Positions 1 to 6,624 of a stretch of 16,773 bases of DNA are shown here, in pieces. The DNA is from Chthoniobacter flavus (GTDB lineage: Bacteria > Verrucomicrobiota > Verrucomicrobiia > Chthoniobacterales > DYNR01): positions 1 through 16,773 of the forward strand of contig DYNR01000010.1 in assembly GCA_020720945.1 (NCBI GenBank), written 5' to 3'. Position 1 is the stretch's first letter. Each line of letters begins with the position of its first letter. The position numbers and the translations under genes were made by a program. The notes under the pieces are model-generated. The model did no database searches. It had not been told where the DNA came from and was given only the letters and a program-made list of their open reading frames with translations.

Positions 1-60
1 CCAAAGTATTTCGCAGACCAAGAAGAAAGGAGCTGAAATAACTTCTCTCTTTTTGCTGGA

Positions 61-82
61 GGTGAAGGTGCACCCGTTTTTT
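61..82 (+). terminator. Possible weak terminator of an upstream gene
   Basis: GGTG at 61-64 can pair with CACC at 71-74 across a 6-nt loop, and a run of six T follows at 77-82. The stem is only 4 bp, so this is a weak candidate for the end of the transcript that lies left of the window. Confidence 0.15.
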
Positions 83-151
83 CAGGTTCGTGATTTTCGT
101 GAAACTGATTGATAGGCAATTGGTTGCGTTGATGTTTCCAGCAGATTTGTC

Positions 152-276
152 TTTTTGCAGAAAAGAAGGAAAAGCGGTTTTTTTTGGGGGGGCGAGGTGC
201 GGAAATGGCAGAAAATGACGCAAAAAGGCGGGGGATTTGCGCCGAAAAGCGAAAAAAAGCAAAAAAAACGAATTTT
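152..276. promoter_or_regulatory. Phased A/T-tracts, probable curved DNA or UP element
   Basis: A- or T-tracts have centres near 154, 162, 171, 181, 204, 213, 224, 237, 246, 255, 264 and 273. Most steps are 9-11 bp, with wider gaps near 190 and 230. Tracts of 3-8 A in phase with the helix are known to bend DNA. The last three, A7 at 252-258, A8 at 261-268 and AATTTT at 271-276, lie directly upstream of the best -35 candidate (281), where an UP element would contact the alpha subunit of RNA polymerase. The bending and the promoter role are inferred. Confidence 0.45.
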
Positions 277-280
277 CTGC

Positions 281-308
281 TTGCAAGGGGAACGATGTTG
301 GCTAATCT
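281..308 (+). promoter_or_regulatory. Candidate sigma70-type promoter for the ribosomal cluster
   Basis: TTGCAA (281-286, four matches to TTGACA) is followed after 16 bp by TAATCT (303-308, matching TATAAT at the key T, A and final T). A-tracts sit immediately upstream. Transcription would start near 315, giving a leader of about 105 nt before rpsL. It is the best placed of several weak matches in the region, but the -10 is poor. Confidence 0.3.
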
Positions 309-315
309 GCCCCTC

Positions 316-364
316 CCATCCCATGCTGGATGGAGCTAGTTCACCGCGGTTTTTATCTGGCGGT
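316..364 (+). promoter_or_regulatory. Two small hairpins in the rpsL leader
   Basis: CCATCC (316-321) pairs with GGATGG (328-333), giving a perfect 6-bp stem with a 6-nt loop. ACCGC (343-347) pairs with GCGGT (360-364), giving a 5-bp stem with a 12-nt loop. Both lie between the candidate promoter and rpsL. They could be part of a feedback site for a ribosomal protein, but no known binding motif was recognised. Confidence 0.25.
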
Positions 365-420
365 TGTCTGTTTCCGGCATGGTTTGGTCACACCAGAAAA
401 ATTTAAAGACTACATAATCC

Positions 421-849
421 ATGCCAACCATTAACCAGCTTGTCCGCAAAGGACGCCAGAAGGTCGTCGTTAAATCGAAGTCGCCGGCGCTGGCCATTTG
501 CCCGCAGCGCAGAGGCGTGTGCGTGCAGGTGATGACCCGCACGCCCAAGAAGCCGAACTCCGCTTTGCGTAAAGTAGCCAAGGTTCGCCTTACAAACGGT
601 CAAGAAGTGATCGCATACATCCCTGGAGAGGGACACAATTTGCAGGAGCACAGCATCGTGCTTGTCCGCGGCGGTCGTGTGAAGGATTTGCCCGGTGTTC
701 GTTACCACATTGTTCGCGGCACATTAGATAGCCTCGGGGTGGACGGTCGCCGTCGTAGCCGTTCCAAATATGGGGCGAAGCGTCCGAAGCCCGGCCAAGA
801 GGCGGCAGCCAAAGGCAAGGTAGCCGCCAAAGGTGGCAAGAAGAAATAA
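421..849 (+). CDS. rpsL: 30S ribosomal protein S12
   Basis: S12 lies at the decoding centre of the small subunit, helps check codon-anticodon pairing, and is the classical streptomycin-resistance target. The 142-residue product has the family core and numbers exactly like E. coli: PKKPNSA is at 42-48 with K43, and VKDLPGV is at 87-93 with K88 and D89, the residue methylthiolated in E. coli. K43 and K88 are wild type, so nothing suggests drug resistance. Residues from about 124 on form a Lys/Ala/Gly tail ending GGKKK, some 18 residues longer than usual. The start gives MPTINQLVRK, the canonical N-terminus, although no Shine-Dalgarno motif precedes it. The gene ends in tandem stops, TAA TAA, and is the first gene of the str-like block. 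Confidence 0.98.
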   Translation: MPTINQLVRKGRQKVVVKSKSPALAICPQRRGVCVQVMTRTPKKPNSALRKVAKVRLTNGQEVIAYIPGEGHNLQEHSIVLVRGGRVKDLPGVRYHIVRGTLDSLGVDGRRRSRSKYGAKRPKPGQEAAAKGKVAAKGGKKK

Positions 850-856
850 TAAGCCA

Positions 857-879
857 AGCTGAGAAGAACCGAAGCAGCT
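857..879 (+). promoter_or_regulatory. Hairpin in the rpsL-rpsG spacer
   Basis: AGCTG (857-861) pairs with CAGCT (875-879) across a 13-nt purine-rich loop. In E. coli, S7 represses its operon by binding the rpsL-rpsG intercistronic RNA, so a structure here is in the right place. The stem is only 5 bp and the match to the E. coli site was not established. Confidence 0.2.
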
Positions 880-898
880 CAACAGAAAACTATTTGTC

Positions 899-1372
899 AT
901 GTCTCGTCGTCGCAGAGTAATTCATAAAAAAGTCGTGAAGGATGCCCGTTACGCCAGTCCGCTGGTTGAACGGTTGATCAATGCCGTGATGGAATCCGGC
1001 AAGAAGTCGGTGGCAGAGAAGATCGTTTATACGGCGATTGATCGCACCCACGAGGGGAGCGAAACCGTGGATCCGTTGGAGATTCTCAACAAAGCGATCG
1101 AGAATGCCAAACCGCGTTTGGAAGTGAAGTCCCGCCGCGTGGGGGGAGCTACTTACCAAGTTCCGATGGAAGTGCCGGTGGATCGGCAGATCGCTTTGGC
1201 GTTGCGTTGGATCGTCACTTTTGCATCCAAGCGCAAAGGGGTTCCGATGCAGAAGGCGTTGGCCAATGAGCTCAAGGATGCGGCTTCGGGTCAAGGGAAT
1301 GCGATCAAGAAGCGGGATGATATGCACAAGATGGCGCAAGCTAACCGTGCGTTCGCCCATTTCCGCTGGTAG
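899..1372 (+). CDS. rpsG: 30S ribosomal protein S7
   Basis: S7 is the primary assembly protein of the 30S head. It binds the 3' major domain of 16S rRNA and contacts the E-site tRNA. The 157-residue product is of normal length. It has the family signature around residues 15-42 (DARYASPLVERLINAVMESG) and the strongly conserved KSRRVGGATYQVP at 77-89, and it ends FAHFRW as in E. coli strain B. In E. coli it is the translational repressor of the str operon. The start codon is preceded by ACTATTTGTC with no Shine-Dalgarno sequence, but the SRRRR N-terminus fixes it. The gene lies 49 bp after rpsL and 56 bp before fusA. Confidence 0.98.
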   Translation: MSRRRRVIHKKVVKDARYASPLVERLINAVMESGKKSVAEKIVYTAIDRTHEGSETVDPLEILNKAIENAKPRLEVKSRRVGGATYQVPMEVPVDRQIALALRWIVTFASKRKGVPMQKALANELKDAASGQGNAIKKRDDMHKMAQANRAFAHFRW

Positions 1373-1428
1373 GCGAGAAAAAGGCACGAAGAAGTCAGTA
1401 GCAGACCGAATCAAAGAATTTCAAAACA

Positions 1429-3582
1429 ATGGCAGATACGACCACAGAAAACCCTAATTCGCCTAACCGGGCGTTTCCGTTGGAAAGGACTAGGAACATC
1501 GGAATTTGTGCGCACATTGATGCGGGCAAAACGACTTTGACGGAAAGGATTTTGTTTTATACGGGGATGGTTCACAAGATCGGTGAAGTCCATGAAGGGA
1601 CGACCGTGACGGACTGGATGGAGCAGGAGCGGGAACGGGGTATCACGATTACTTCTGCGGCGACGACTTGTAGCTGGGTTCAGCGGAAAGAAGAAGGGAT
1701 CTACAAGGCTTTTGATAGCATCAAGCAGCGGGTGAATATTATCGACACTCCAGGGCATGTGGATTTCACTGCGGAAGTGGAGCGTTCCTTGCGTGTATTG
1801 GATGGGGCGATTGCCGTCTTTTGTGCGGTTGCAGGGGTGCAACCGCAATCGGAGACTGTTTGGCGGCAAGCGACAAAATACAATGTTCCGCGGATTGCTT
1901 TTGTCAACAAGATGGATCGCACGGGGGCTGATTTCAATGCGGCGATTGACAGCATGAGGGTCAAGCTTGGGGCGAATGTGTGGCCGATTTTGATTCCTCT
2001 CGGTGCTGAAGACAATCTGAAAGGGCAAATTGATGTGGTCAACCAAAAAGCCGTTGTCTATAACGATGACGATACATTTGGTTCCACTTATTCGATCACC
2101 GAGATTCCAGAGGATTATAAAGACATTGCTGAATCTGCTTACGAAGATTTGGTGACGCAGATGACGGATTTGGACGAAGAAATAGGGATGATGTTCCTCG
2201 AAGAGCAACCGATTAGCAAAGAAGACCTCAAGAGGGCGATTCGTCGTCAGACTATAGCCAATCGGTTTGTTCCGGTTGCAGGGGGATCGGCGTTCAAGAA
2301 TAAAGGGGTTCAGTATTTGGTTGATGCGGTGGTGGATTATCTTCCGAGTCCGCTCGATATTCCGCCAGCGCAGGGTCAGAATCCTGATACGGGGGAGGCA
2401 TTGCTTGCCGAATCGAATGACAACGGGGAGTTCTGCTCGTTGGCCTTCAAGCTTTGGTCGGATCCTTTCGTTGGGAAGTTGGTGTTTTTCCGGGTTTATC
2501 GCGGGAAGTTGACCAAAGGGGACACGGTTTACAATCCGCGGACGAACAAGCGCGAACGGATTAGCCGTTTGATTCAGATTCAAGCCGACAAGCGGGAAGA
2601 CATCGATGTGTGTTATTCTGGTGATATTGCCGCAATTGTCGGGATTAAGAACATAACGACAGGGGATACCCTTTGCTCTGAGGACTCCGAGATTTTGTTG
2701 GAACCTCCCTCCTTCCCCGATCCCGTTATTTCGATGGCAGTAGAGCCCAAGACCAAGTTTGACCAAGAGAAAATGTCGAATGCGTTGGGGCGTTTGTCCG
2801 AAGAGGATCCGACTTTCCGGGTTTTCACCAATGAAGAAACCGGGCAAACGATTATTGCAGGGATGGGCGAGTTGCATTTGGAGATTATCCGCGATCGTTT
2901 GATGCGGGAATTCAAAGTGGAAGCGAACGCAGGGAAGCCGCAAATCGCATACAAAGAGACGATTTTGAGTCCTGCCGATGGCGAAGGAAAGCTGATCAAG
3001 CAGTCGGGTGGTCGTGGGCAGTATGGCCATGTCGTCATCAAGATCATGCCAAACGAACGCGGGAAGGGGTTCACTTACGAAAACAAAGTTGTAGGTGGAA
3101 CGATTCCGCGCGAGTATATCCCGGCGGTTATCAAAGGGCTTACGGAAGCGACTTTGAACGGTGTCGTTGGTGGGTATCCGGTGATTGATGTCCATGTCGA
3201 TATTGTTGATGGCAGCTACCACGATGTTGACTCGAACGAACTGGCCTTCAAGATGGCGGCGATTTTCGCCTTCAAGGATGGAGTGAAAAAAGCCAAGCCC
3301 ATTTTGTTGGAGCCGATTATGAAGGTGGAGAATGTGACGCCGGACGAATTCCAGGGGGACATCATGGGCGATTTGAATCGTCGTCGTGCGAGGATTAGCG
3401 GGATCGAAACCAAGGGAAATCTCTGTAGCATAAATGCAGAAGTGCCATTGGCGGAGATGTTTGGTTACGCCACGGCCATTCGCTCGCTTTCAAAAGGACG
3501 CTCGTCGTATTCCATGGAACCATCGCATTTTGAACAAGTGCCGCAGCAGGTTCTCACCGCCGTGCTCGAAAATAAGAATTAA
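1429..3582 (+). CDS. fusA: Translation elongation factor G
   Basis: EF-G is the cytoplasmic GTPase that moves tRNAs and mRNA through the ribosome after peptide transfer, and it works with RRF in ribosome recycling. The 717-residue product has every GTPase motif: G1 AHIDAGKT at 28-35, the switch I RGITI at 70-74, G3 DTPGH at 106-110 with catalytic His110, and G4 NKMD at 160-163. Domain II follows from about 310. Domain IV carries SGGRGQYGH at 526-534, and a domain V of normal type closes the chain. The N-terminus has about 14 extra polar residues before the usual start of the fold, giving slightly more than the 704 residues of E. coli. No Shine-Dalgarno is visible. Only 12 bp separate it from rpsJ. 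The tuf gene that follows fusA in E. coli is absent. Confidence 0.98.
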   Translation: MADTTTENPNSPNRAFPLERTRNIGICAHIDAGKTTLTERILFYTGMVHKIGEVHEGTTVTDWMEQERERGITITSAATTCSWVQRKEEGIYKAFDSIKQRVNIIDTPGHVDFTAEVERSLRVLDGAIAVFCAVAGVQPQSETVWRQATKYNVPRIAFVNKMDRTGADFNAAIDSMRVKLGANVWPILIPLGAEDNLKGQIDVVNQKAVVYNDDDTFGSTYSITEIPEDYKDIAESAYEDLVTQMTDLDEEIGMMFLEEQPISKEDLKRAIRRQTIANRFVPVAGGSAFKNKGVQYLVDAVVDYLPSPLDIPPAQGQNPDTGEALLAESNDNGEFCSLAFKLWSDPFVGKLVFFRVYRGKLTKGDTVYNPRTNKRERISRLIQIQADKREDIDVCYSGDIAAIVGIKNITTGDTLCSEDSEILLEPPSFPDPVISMAVEPKTKFDQEKMSNALGRLSEEDPTFRVFTNEETGQTIIAGMGELHLEIIRDRLMREFKVEANAGKPQIAYKETILSPADGEGKLIKQSGGRGQYGHVVIKIMPNERGKGFTYENKVVGGTIPREYIPAVIKGLTEATLNGVVGGYPVIDVHVDIVDGSYHDVDSNELAFKMAAIFAFKDGVKKAKPILLEPIMKVENVTPDEFQGDIMGDLNRRRARISGIETKGNLCSINAEVPLAEMFGYATAIRSLSKGRSSYSMEPSHFEQVPQQVLTAVLENKN

Positions 3583-3594
3583 CTATCCGCAAAC

Positions 3595-3906
3595 ATGACA
3601 AACGGACAACGCATACGCATACGCCTTAAAGCCTTCGATTATCGGGTTCTCGATGCCTCGGCAGCCGAGATCGTCGAGACGGCAAAAAGGACTGGCTCGA
3701 AAGTAGCTGGACCGATTCCGCTTCCGACAAGGATCGAAAAATTCACTGTCAACCGCTCTCCGCATGTGGATAAGAAATCCATGGAGCAGTTTGAGATTCG
3801 TACCCACAAGCGCCTGCTCGACATTGTGGATCCCACGGCGAAGACTGTGGATGAGCTTCGGAAGCTCAATTTGCCAGCAGGGGTGGATATTAACATTAAA
3901 ATCTAG
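3595..3906 (+). CDS. rpsJ: 30S ribosomal protein S10
   Basis: S10 sits in the 30S head. As NusE it also binds NusB and NusG in antitermination and transcription-translation coupling. The 103-residue length is standard. VAGPIPLPTRIEKFTVNRSP at 37-56 covers the conserved loop and RTHKRLLDIVDPT spans 69-81. The start ATG lies 12 bp after the fusA stop and has no Shine-Dalgarno motif. The gene ends in tandem stops, TAG TAG, 9 bp before rplC. In E. coli this gene opens the S10 operon. Here no promoter space exists between it and fusA, so the str and S10 blocks are probably co-transcribed. Confidence 0.98.
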   Translation: MTNGQRIRIRLKAFDYRVLDASAAEIVETAKRTGSKVAGPIPLPTRIEKFTVNRSPHVDKKSMEQFEIRTHKRLLDIVDPTAKTVDELRKLNLPAGVDINIKI

Positions 3907-3915
3907 TAGCAGACT

Positions 3916-4560
3916 ATGAGTATCGGACTTTTGGGAAAAAAACTGGGCATGACCCGTGTTTATGACGAGAAGGGAGTTGTGACTCCTGTGACGGTCATAG
4001 CGGCGGGAGGGAATAGCATTCTCCAAGTGAAGACCAAGGAGACGGACGGCTATGAAGCGGTGCAAGTCGGCTTTGATGAGCAGAAGACGCACCGTATGAG
4101 CAAGGCTGCGCTGGGTCATTTGAAAAAATCGGGGGCGACGCCCAAGCGATTCATCCGCGAGTTTCGCATGGATGGAGAGGTTGAGGGGGTTGCGGTCGGC
4201 GGTTTGCCTTTGTCCACTTTTGAAGTTGGGCAGTGGGTGGATGTCGTTGGGCAGTCGAAAGGAAAAGGTTTTCAGGGGGTTATGAAACGGCATAATTTCC
4301 ATGGGCAACCGCAGACGCACGGTCACATGATGCACCGTCGGACGGGTGCTATCGGGAACCGTTCCACGCCGGGTCGGGTTTGGAAGAATCAGAAAATGCC
4401 GGGTCACATGGGGGATGAGCGGGTGACGGTGCAGAATTTGCGCATCGTTCAAATCCGGGAAGAGGATGGGGCGATTTTGGTCAGTGGTCCCGTGCCAGGA
4501 GCCAAGGGGACTTATGTAATGATTCGTCCTTCCGTCAAGAAACCTTTGCCGAAGAAGTAA
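3916..4560 (+). CDS. rplC: 50S ribosomal protein L3
   Basis: L3 is an early assembly protein of the 50S subunit. It binds near the 3' end of 23S rRNA and sends a long loop toward the peptidyl-transferase centre. The 214-residue product starts with the canonical GLLGKKLGMTR. SKGKGFQGVMKRHNF at 114-128 and the extended loop HRRTGAIGNRSTPGRVWK at 140-157 are clear. In my alignment residue 150 is Ser where E. coli has Gln150, which the methyltransferase PrmB modifies, so that modification should be absent here. The gene ends with TAA TAG and is followed after 6 bp by rplD. Confidence 0.98.
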   Translation: MSIGLLGKKLGMTRVYDEKGVVTPVTVIAAGGNSILQVKTKETDGYEAVQVGFDEQKTHRMSKAALGHLKKSGATPKRFIREFRMDGEVEGVAVGGLPLSTFEVGQWVDVVGQSKGKGFQGVMKRHNFHGQPQTHGHMMHRRTGAIGNRSTPGRVWKNQKMPGHMGDERVTVQNLRIVQIREEDGAILVSGPVPGAKGTYVMIRPSVKKPLPKK

Positions 4561-4566
4561 TAGAAT

Positions 4567-5178
4567 ATGAGTGCAAGCGTATTAACAAAAGAAATTGCGG
4601 TTGGTGCAGGGATTGAGGTTATTACTAACGGCAAAGGGACGCAGGCTGTTCACGATGTAGTGGTCGCGATGCGGGCGAATCGCCGGAGTGGTTCTGCGAA
4701 TTCGAAGAGCAAGGCCGATGTGAATTTGTCGGGAGCCAAGCCGTGGCGCCAAAAAGGGACGGGGCGTGCTCGTGCTGGTTATAAGTCTTCGCCGGTTTGG
4801 GTCGGTGGGGGTGTCGTATTTGGGCCGAAGCCTCGGGATTACTCGAAGACAGTGCCAAAGGCAGTCAAGCGTCTGGCGTTTCGTAAAGCGTTGAGTGCTA
4901 GGATTCTTGCAGGCGATGTTTTATTGGCGGATGGTTTTTCCGTTGCGGAAGCGAAAACCAAGCAGTTTGTTGAACTGTTGGGTTCGATTGTTCCCGAAGC
5001 GAAGAAGACATTGGTTGTTGGGGCATCGTTTGATGAAAACACCTTCAAAGCGGCGCGGAATGTCGGGACTTCTTTGCTGGTGAATGCGGCGGATGTCAAT
5101 ACCGAGCAACTGTTGGCCTTCGATAAGATCATTATCACGAAGGACGCGATGGAAAAAATTGTGGAAAGGGCAAAGTAA
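4567..5178 (+). CDS. rplD: 50S ribosomal protein L4
   Basis: L4 binds domain I of 23S rRNA and its extended loop lines the nascent-peptide exit tunnel. In E. coli it is the feedback regulator of the S10 operon, acting on both transcription and translation. The 203-residue product has the tunnel loop at about 40-95, including KPWRQKGTGRARAGYKSSP at 58-76, as in bacterial L4 generally. The terminator-like leader through which E. coli L4 acts is not present upstream of rpsJ here. The stop TAA shares its last A with the rplW start (TAATG), and a second in-frame TGA follows, so translation of rplW is probably coupled. Confidence 0.98.
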   Translation: MSASVLTKEIAVGAGIEVITNGKGTQAVHDVVVAMRANRRSGSANSKSKADVNLSGAKPWRQKGTGRARAGYKSSPVWVGGGVVFGPKPRDYSKTVPKAVKRLAFRKALSARILAGDVLLADGFSVAEAKTKQFVELLGSIVPEAKKTLVVGASFDENTFKAARNVGTSLLVNAADVNTEQLLAFDKIIITKDAMEKIVERAK

Positions 5179-5462
5179 TGAAGGATCAATACGATGTAAT
5201 CGACACGATTGTTCTTTCCGAAAAGGCGACGATCTTGACGGAGCAGAGCAACAAATATGTCTTTAGGGTCAACCGTAAGGCGAATAAAATTCAGATCAAA
5301 CGGGCGATCGAGCAAATTTTCAAGAAGAAAGTTCTTGGGGTGAACACTGCGAACTACGATGGCAAGAAGAAAAGGGAACGGCGCGCTGATTTTGGGCGGG
5401 CGGTTCACTGGAAGAAGGCGATCGTGACATTGGCGGCGGGAGAAAAGATCGACATTATTTAA
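5178..5462 (+). CDS. rplW: 50S ribosomal protein L23
   Basis: L23 sits at the mouth of the exit tunnel and is the docking site for trigger factor, SRP and, with L29, the Sec translocon. The 94-residue protein has the normal fold order: an N-terminal helix region with VLSEKATIL at 12-20, then VNRKANKIQIKRAIEQIF at 31-48, a basic extended loop GKKKRERRADFGR at 62-74, and a last strand. The ATG overlaps the rplD stop by one base, and a modest purine run (GGAAAGGG) in the rplD tail could act as ribosome binding site. The gene ends in tandem stops, TAA TAG. Confidence 0.97.
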   Translation: MKDQYDVIDTIVLSEKATILTEQSNKYVFRVNRKANKIQIKRAIEQIFKKKVLGVNTANYDGKKKRERRADFGRAVHWKKAIVTLAAGEKIDII

Positions 5463-5463
5463 T

Positions 5464-5469
5464 AGGAGA
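5464..5469 (+). promoter_or_regulatory. Clear Shine-Dalgarno site of rplB
   Basis: AGGAGA lies 8 nt before the rplB ATG and overlaps the second stop of rplW. It stands out because most genes in this cluster lack such a motif. Confidence 0.75.
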
Positions 5470-5477
5470 CAGAAGTT

Positions 5478-6317
5478 ATGGCACTGAAAACATTTCGACC
5501 TCTGACACCGGCCAGCCGATTTAAGGCGTTGCCGAGTTTTGAGGAAATCACCAAGACTTCGCCCGAGAAGAGCTTGACAGCCCCTTTGAAGAAGTCGGGC
5601 GGGCGCAACAACAACGGTCGTTTGACTTCGCGTCATCGCGGGGGTGGACACAAAAGGAAATATCGTTTGATTGATTTCAAGAGAGATCGTCGGAACGAGG
5701 TTGCTGAGGTTATTGCTATTGAGTATGACCCGAATCGTTCGGCCCGGATTGCCTTGTTGCAGTATCCCGATCAGACCAAGTCCTATATTTTAGCACCCGT
5801 TGGGTTGGGTGTTGGAATGAAAGTGACGGCTGGGGAGAATGTGGAATCCAGCGTTGGCAATGCGTTGCCTTTGAGTGCGATTCCTTTGGGGAGTTCGATC
5901 CACAACATCGAGTTGATTCCTGGGCGCGGGGCGCAAATGGTGCGCAGTGCGGGTTCGCAAGCGATCCTTAACAGCCGCGAAGGGGGATATGCGTTTGTGA
6001 AATTGGCATCCGGAGAAATCCGGAAGATCAATGCGAGTTGTTATGCGACGATGGGGCAGGTAGGGAATGTCGAACACATGAATGTATCGAGTGGCAAGGC
6101 GGGGAGGTCCCGCTGGTTGGGGATTCGCCCGACCGTGCGCGGTATGGTGATGAACCCGATCGATCACCCGAACGGTGGTGGGAACGGAAAGAGCAAGGGT
6201 GGTGGCGGTCGCCAGCATCCGTGCAGTCCTTGGGGTCAGCTTGCGAAGGGTTTCAAGACCCGGAAGAAGCACAAGTCATCGGATCGTTTTATTATTCAAC
6301 GACGCAAGGGTAAGTAA
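5478..6317 (+). CDS. rplB: 50S ribosomal protein L2
   Basis: L2 is a highly conserved 23S rRNA-binding protein needed for subunit joining and peptidyl-transferase activity. The 279-residue product shows the N-terminal KKSGGRNNNGRLTSRHRGGGH block (38-58) and the C-terminal RPTVRGMVMNPIDHP block. The conserved Asp-His pair is kept (D229, H230), but the HPHGGG motif reads HPNGGG, with Asn232 where E. coli has His231. The next loop, NGKSKGGGGRQHP, is a few residues longer than in E. coli. The gene has one of the few strong Shine-Dalgarno sites here. A 16-bp T-rich spacer separates it from rpsS. Confidence 0.98.
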   Translation: MALKTFRPLTPASRFKALPSFEEITKTSPEKSLTAPLKKSGGRNNNGRLTSRHRGGGHKRKYRLIDFKRDRRNEVAEVIAIEYDPNRSARIALLQYPDQTKSYILAPVGLGVGMKVTAGENVESSVGNALPLSAIPLGSSIHNIELIPGRGAQMVRSAGSQAILNSREGGYAFVKLASGEIRKINASCYATMGQVGNVEHMNVSSGKAGRSRWLGIRPTVRGMVMNPIDHPNGGGNGKSKGGGGRQHPCSPWGQLAKGFKTRKKHKSSDRFIIQRRKGK

Positions 6318-6333
6318 TTTTTTTGTTTAGATT

Positions 6334-6612
6334 ATGGCAAGATCACTGAAAAAAGGTCCGTATGTGGACTGGAAGCTTCTCGATAAGATCGACAAGTTGA
6401 ATGATGCGGGAACCAAAAAACCGATAAAGACATGGTCTAGGCGTTCGACAGTGACGCCGGATTTTGTCGGGCACACCTTCAATGTCCATAACGGCAAGAC
6501 ATTTTTGCCCGTTTTTGTGACGGAGAACATGGTCGGGCACAAGCTTGGGGAGTTTTCTCCGACCCGCATTTTCAAGAAGCACGGTTCGCATACAGCGAAG
6601 GTAAGCAAGTAA
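6334..6612 (+). CDS. rpsS: 30S ribosomal protein S19
   Basis: S19 forms a complex with S13 in the 30S head and contacts the A-site finger bridge. The 92-residue length is standard. The N-terminus MARSLKKGPYVD and the family signature NGKTFLPVFVTENMVGHKLG (53-72), followed by EFSPTR, are intact. The start follows a T-rich spacer with no Shine-Dalgarno. In most bacteria rplV follows directly. Here an unrelated 263-codon gene begins 12 bp downstream. Confidence 0.98.
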   Translation: MARSLKKGPYVDWKLLDKIDKLNDAGTKKPIKTWSRRSTVTPDFVGHTFNVHNGKTFLPVFVTENMVGHKLGEFSPTRIFKKHGSHTAKVSK

Positions 6613-6624
6613 CAATTAACCCAA

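Larger units (their letters stand above)
1..420. other. Non-coding region upstream of rpsL
   Basis: This 420-bp stretch precedes the first ribosomal gene and I see no convincing gene in it. Its open frames on both strands are low-complexity translations of A, G and T runs and match no family. The first 41 bases might be the 3' end of an upstream gene, since in-frame stops occur at 34-36 and 39-41, but too little is present to identify it. The middle (about 150-276) is made of A- and T-tracts spaced roughly one helical turn apart, including a T8-G7 run at 178-192. The last 100 bases look like a structured mRNA leader. Confidence 0.7.

Noticed and set aside
155..406. Plus-strand frame of 83 codons upstream of rpsL
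   Set aside because: It translates A- and G-runs into a Lys/Gly-rich peptide with no family likeness and no ribosome binding site.
411..420. CATAAT as a -10 box just before rpsL
   Set aside because: It lies 2 nt from the start codon and has no -35 at a proper distance, so the transcript would begin after the ATG.
1411..3222. Long open frame (603 codons) on the minus strand
   Set aside because: It is antisense to fusA and reads as His/Arg/Asn/Pro-rich peptide typical of a shadow frame. The plus-strand EF-G motifs are complete.
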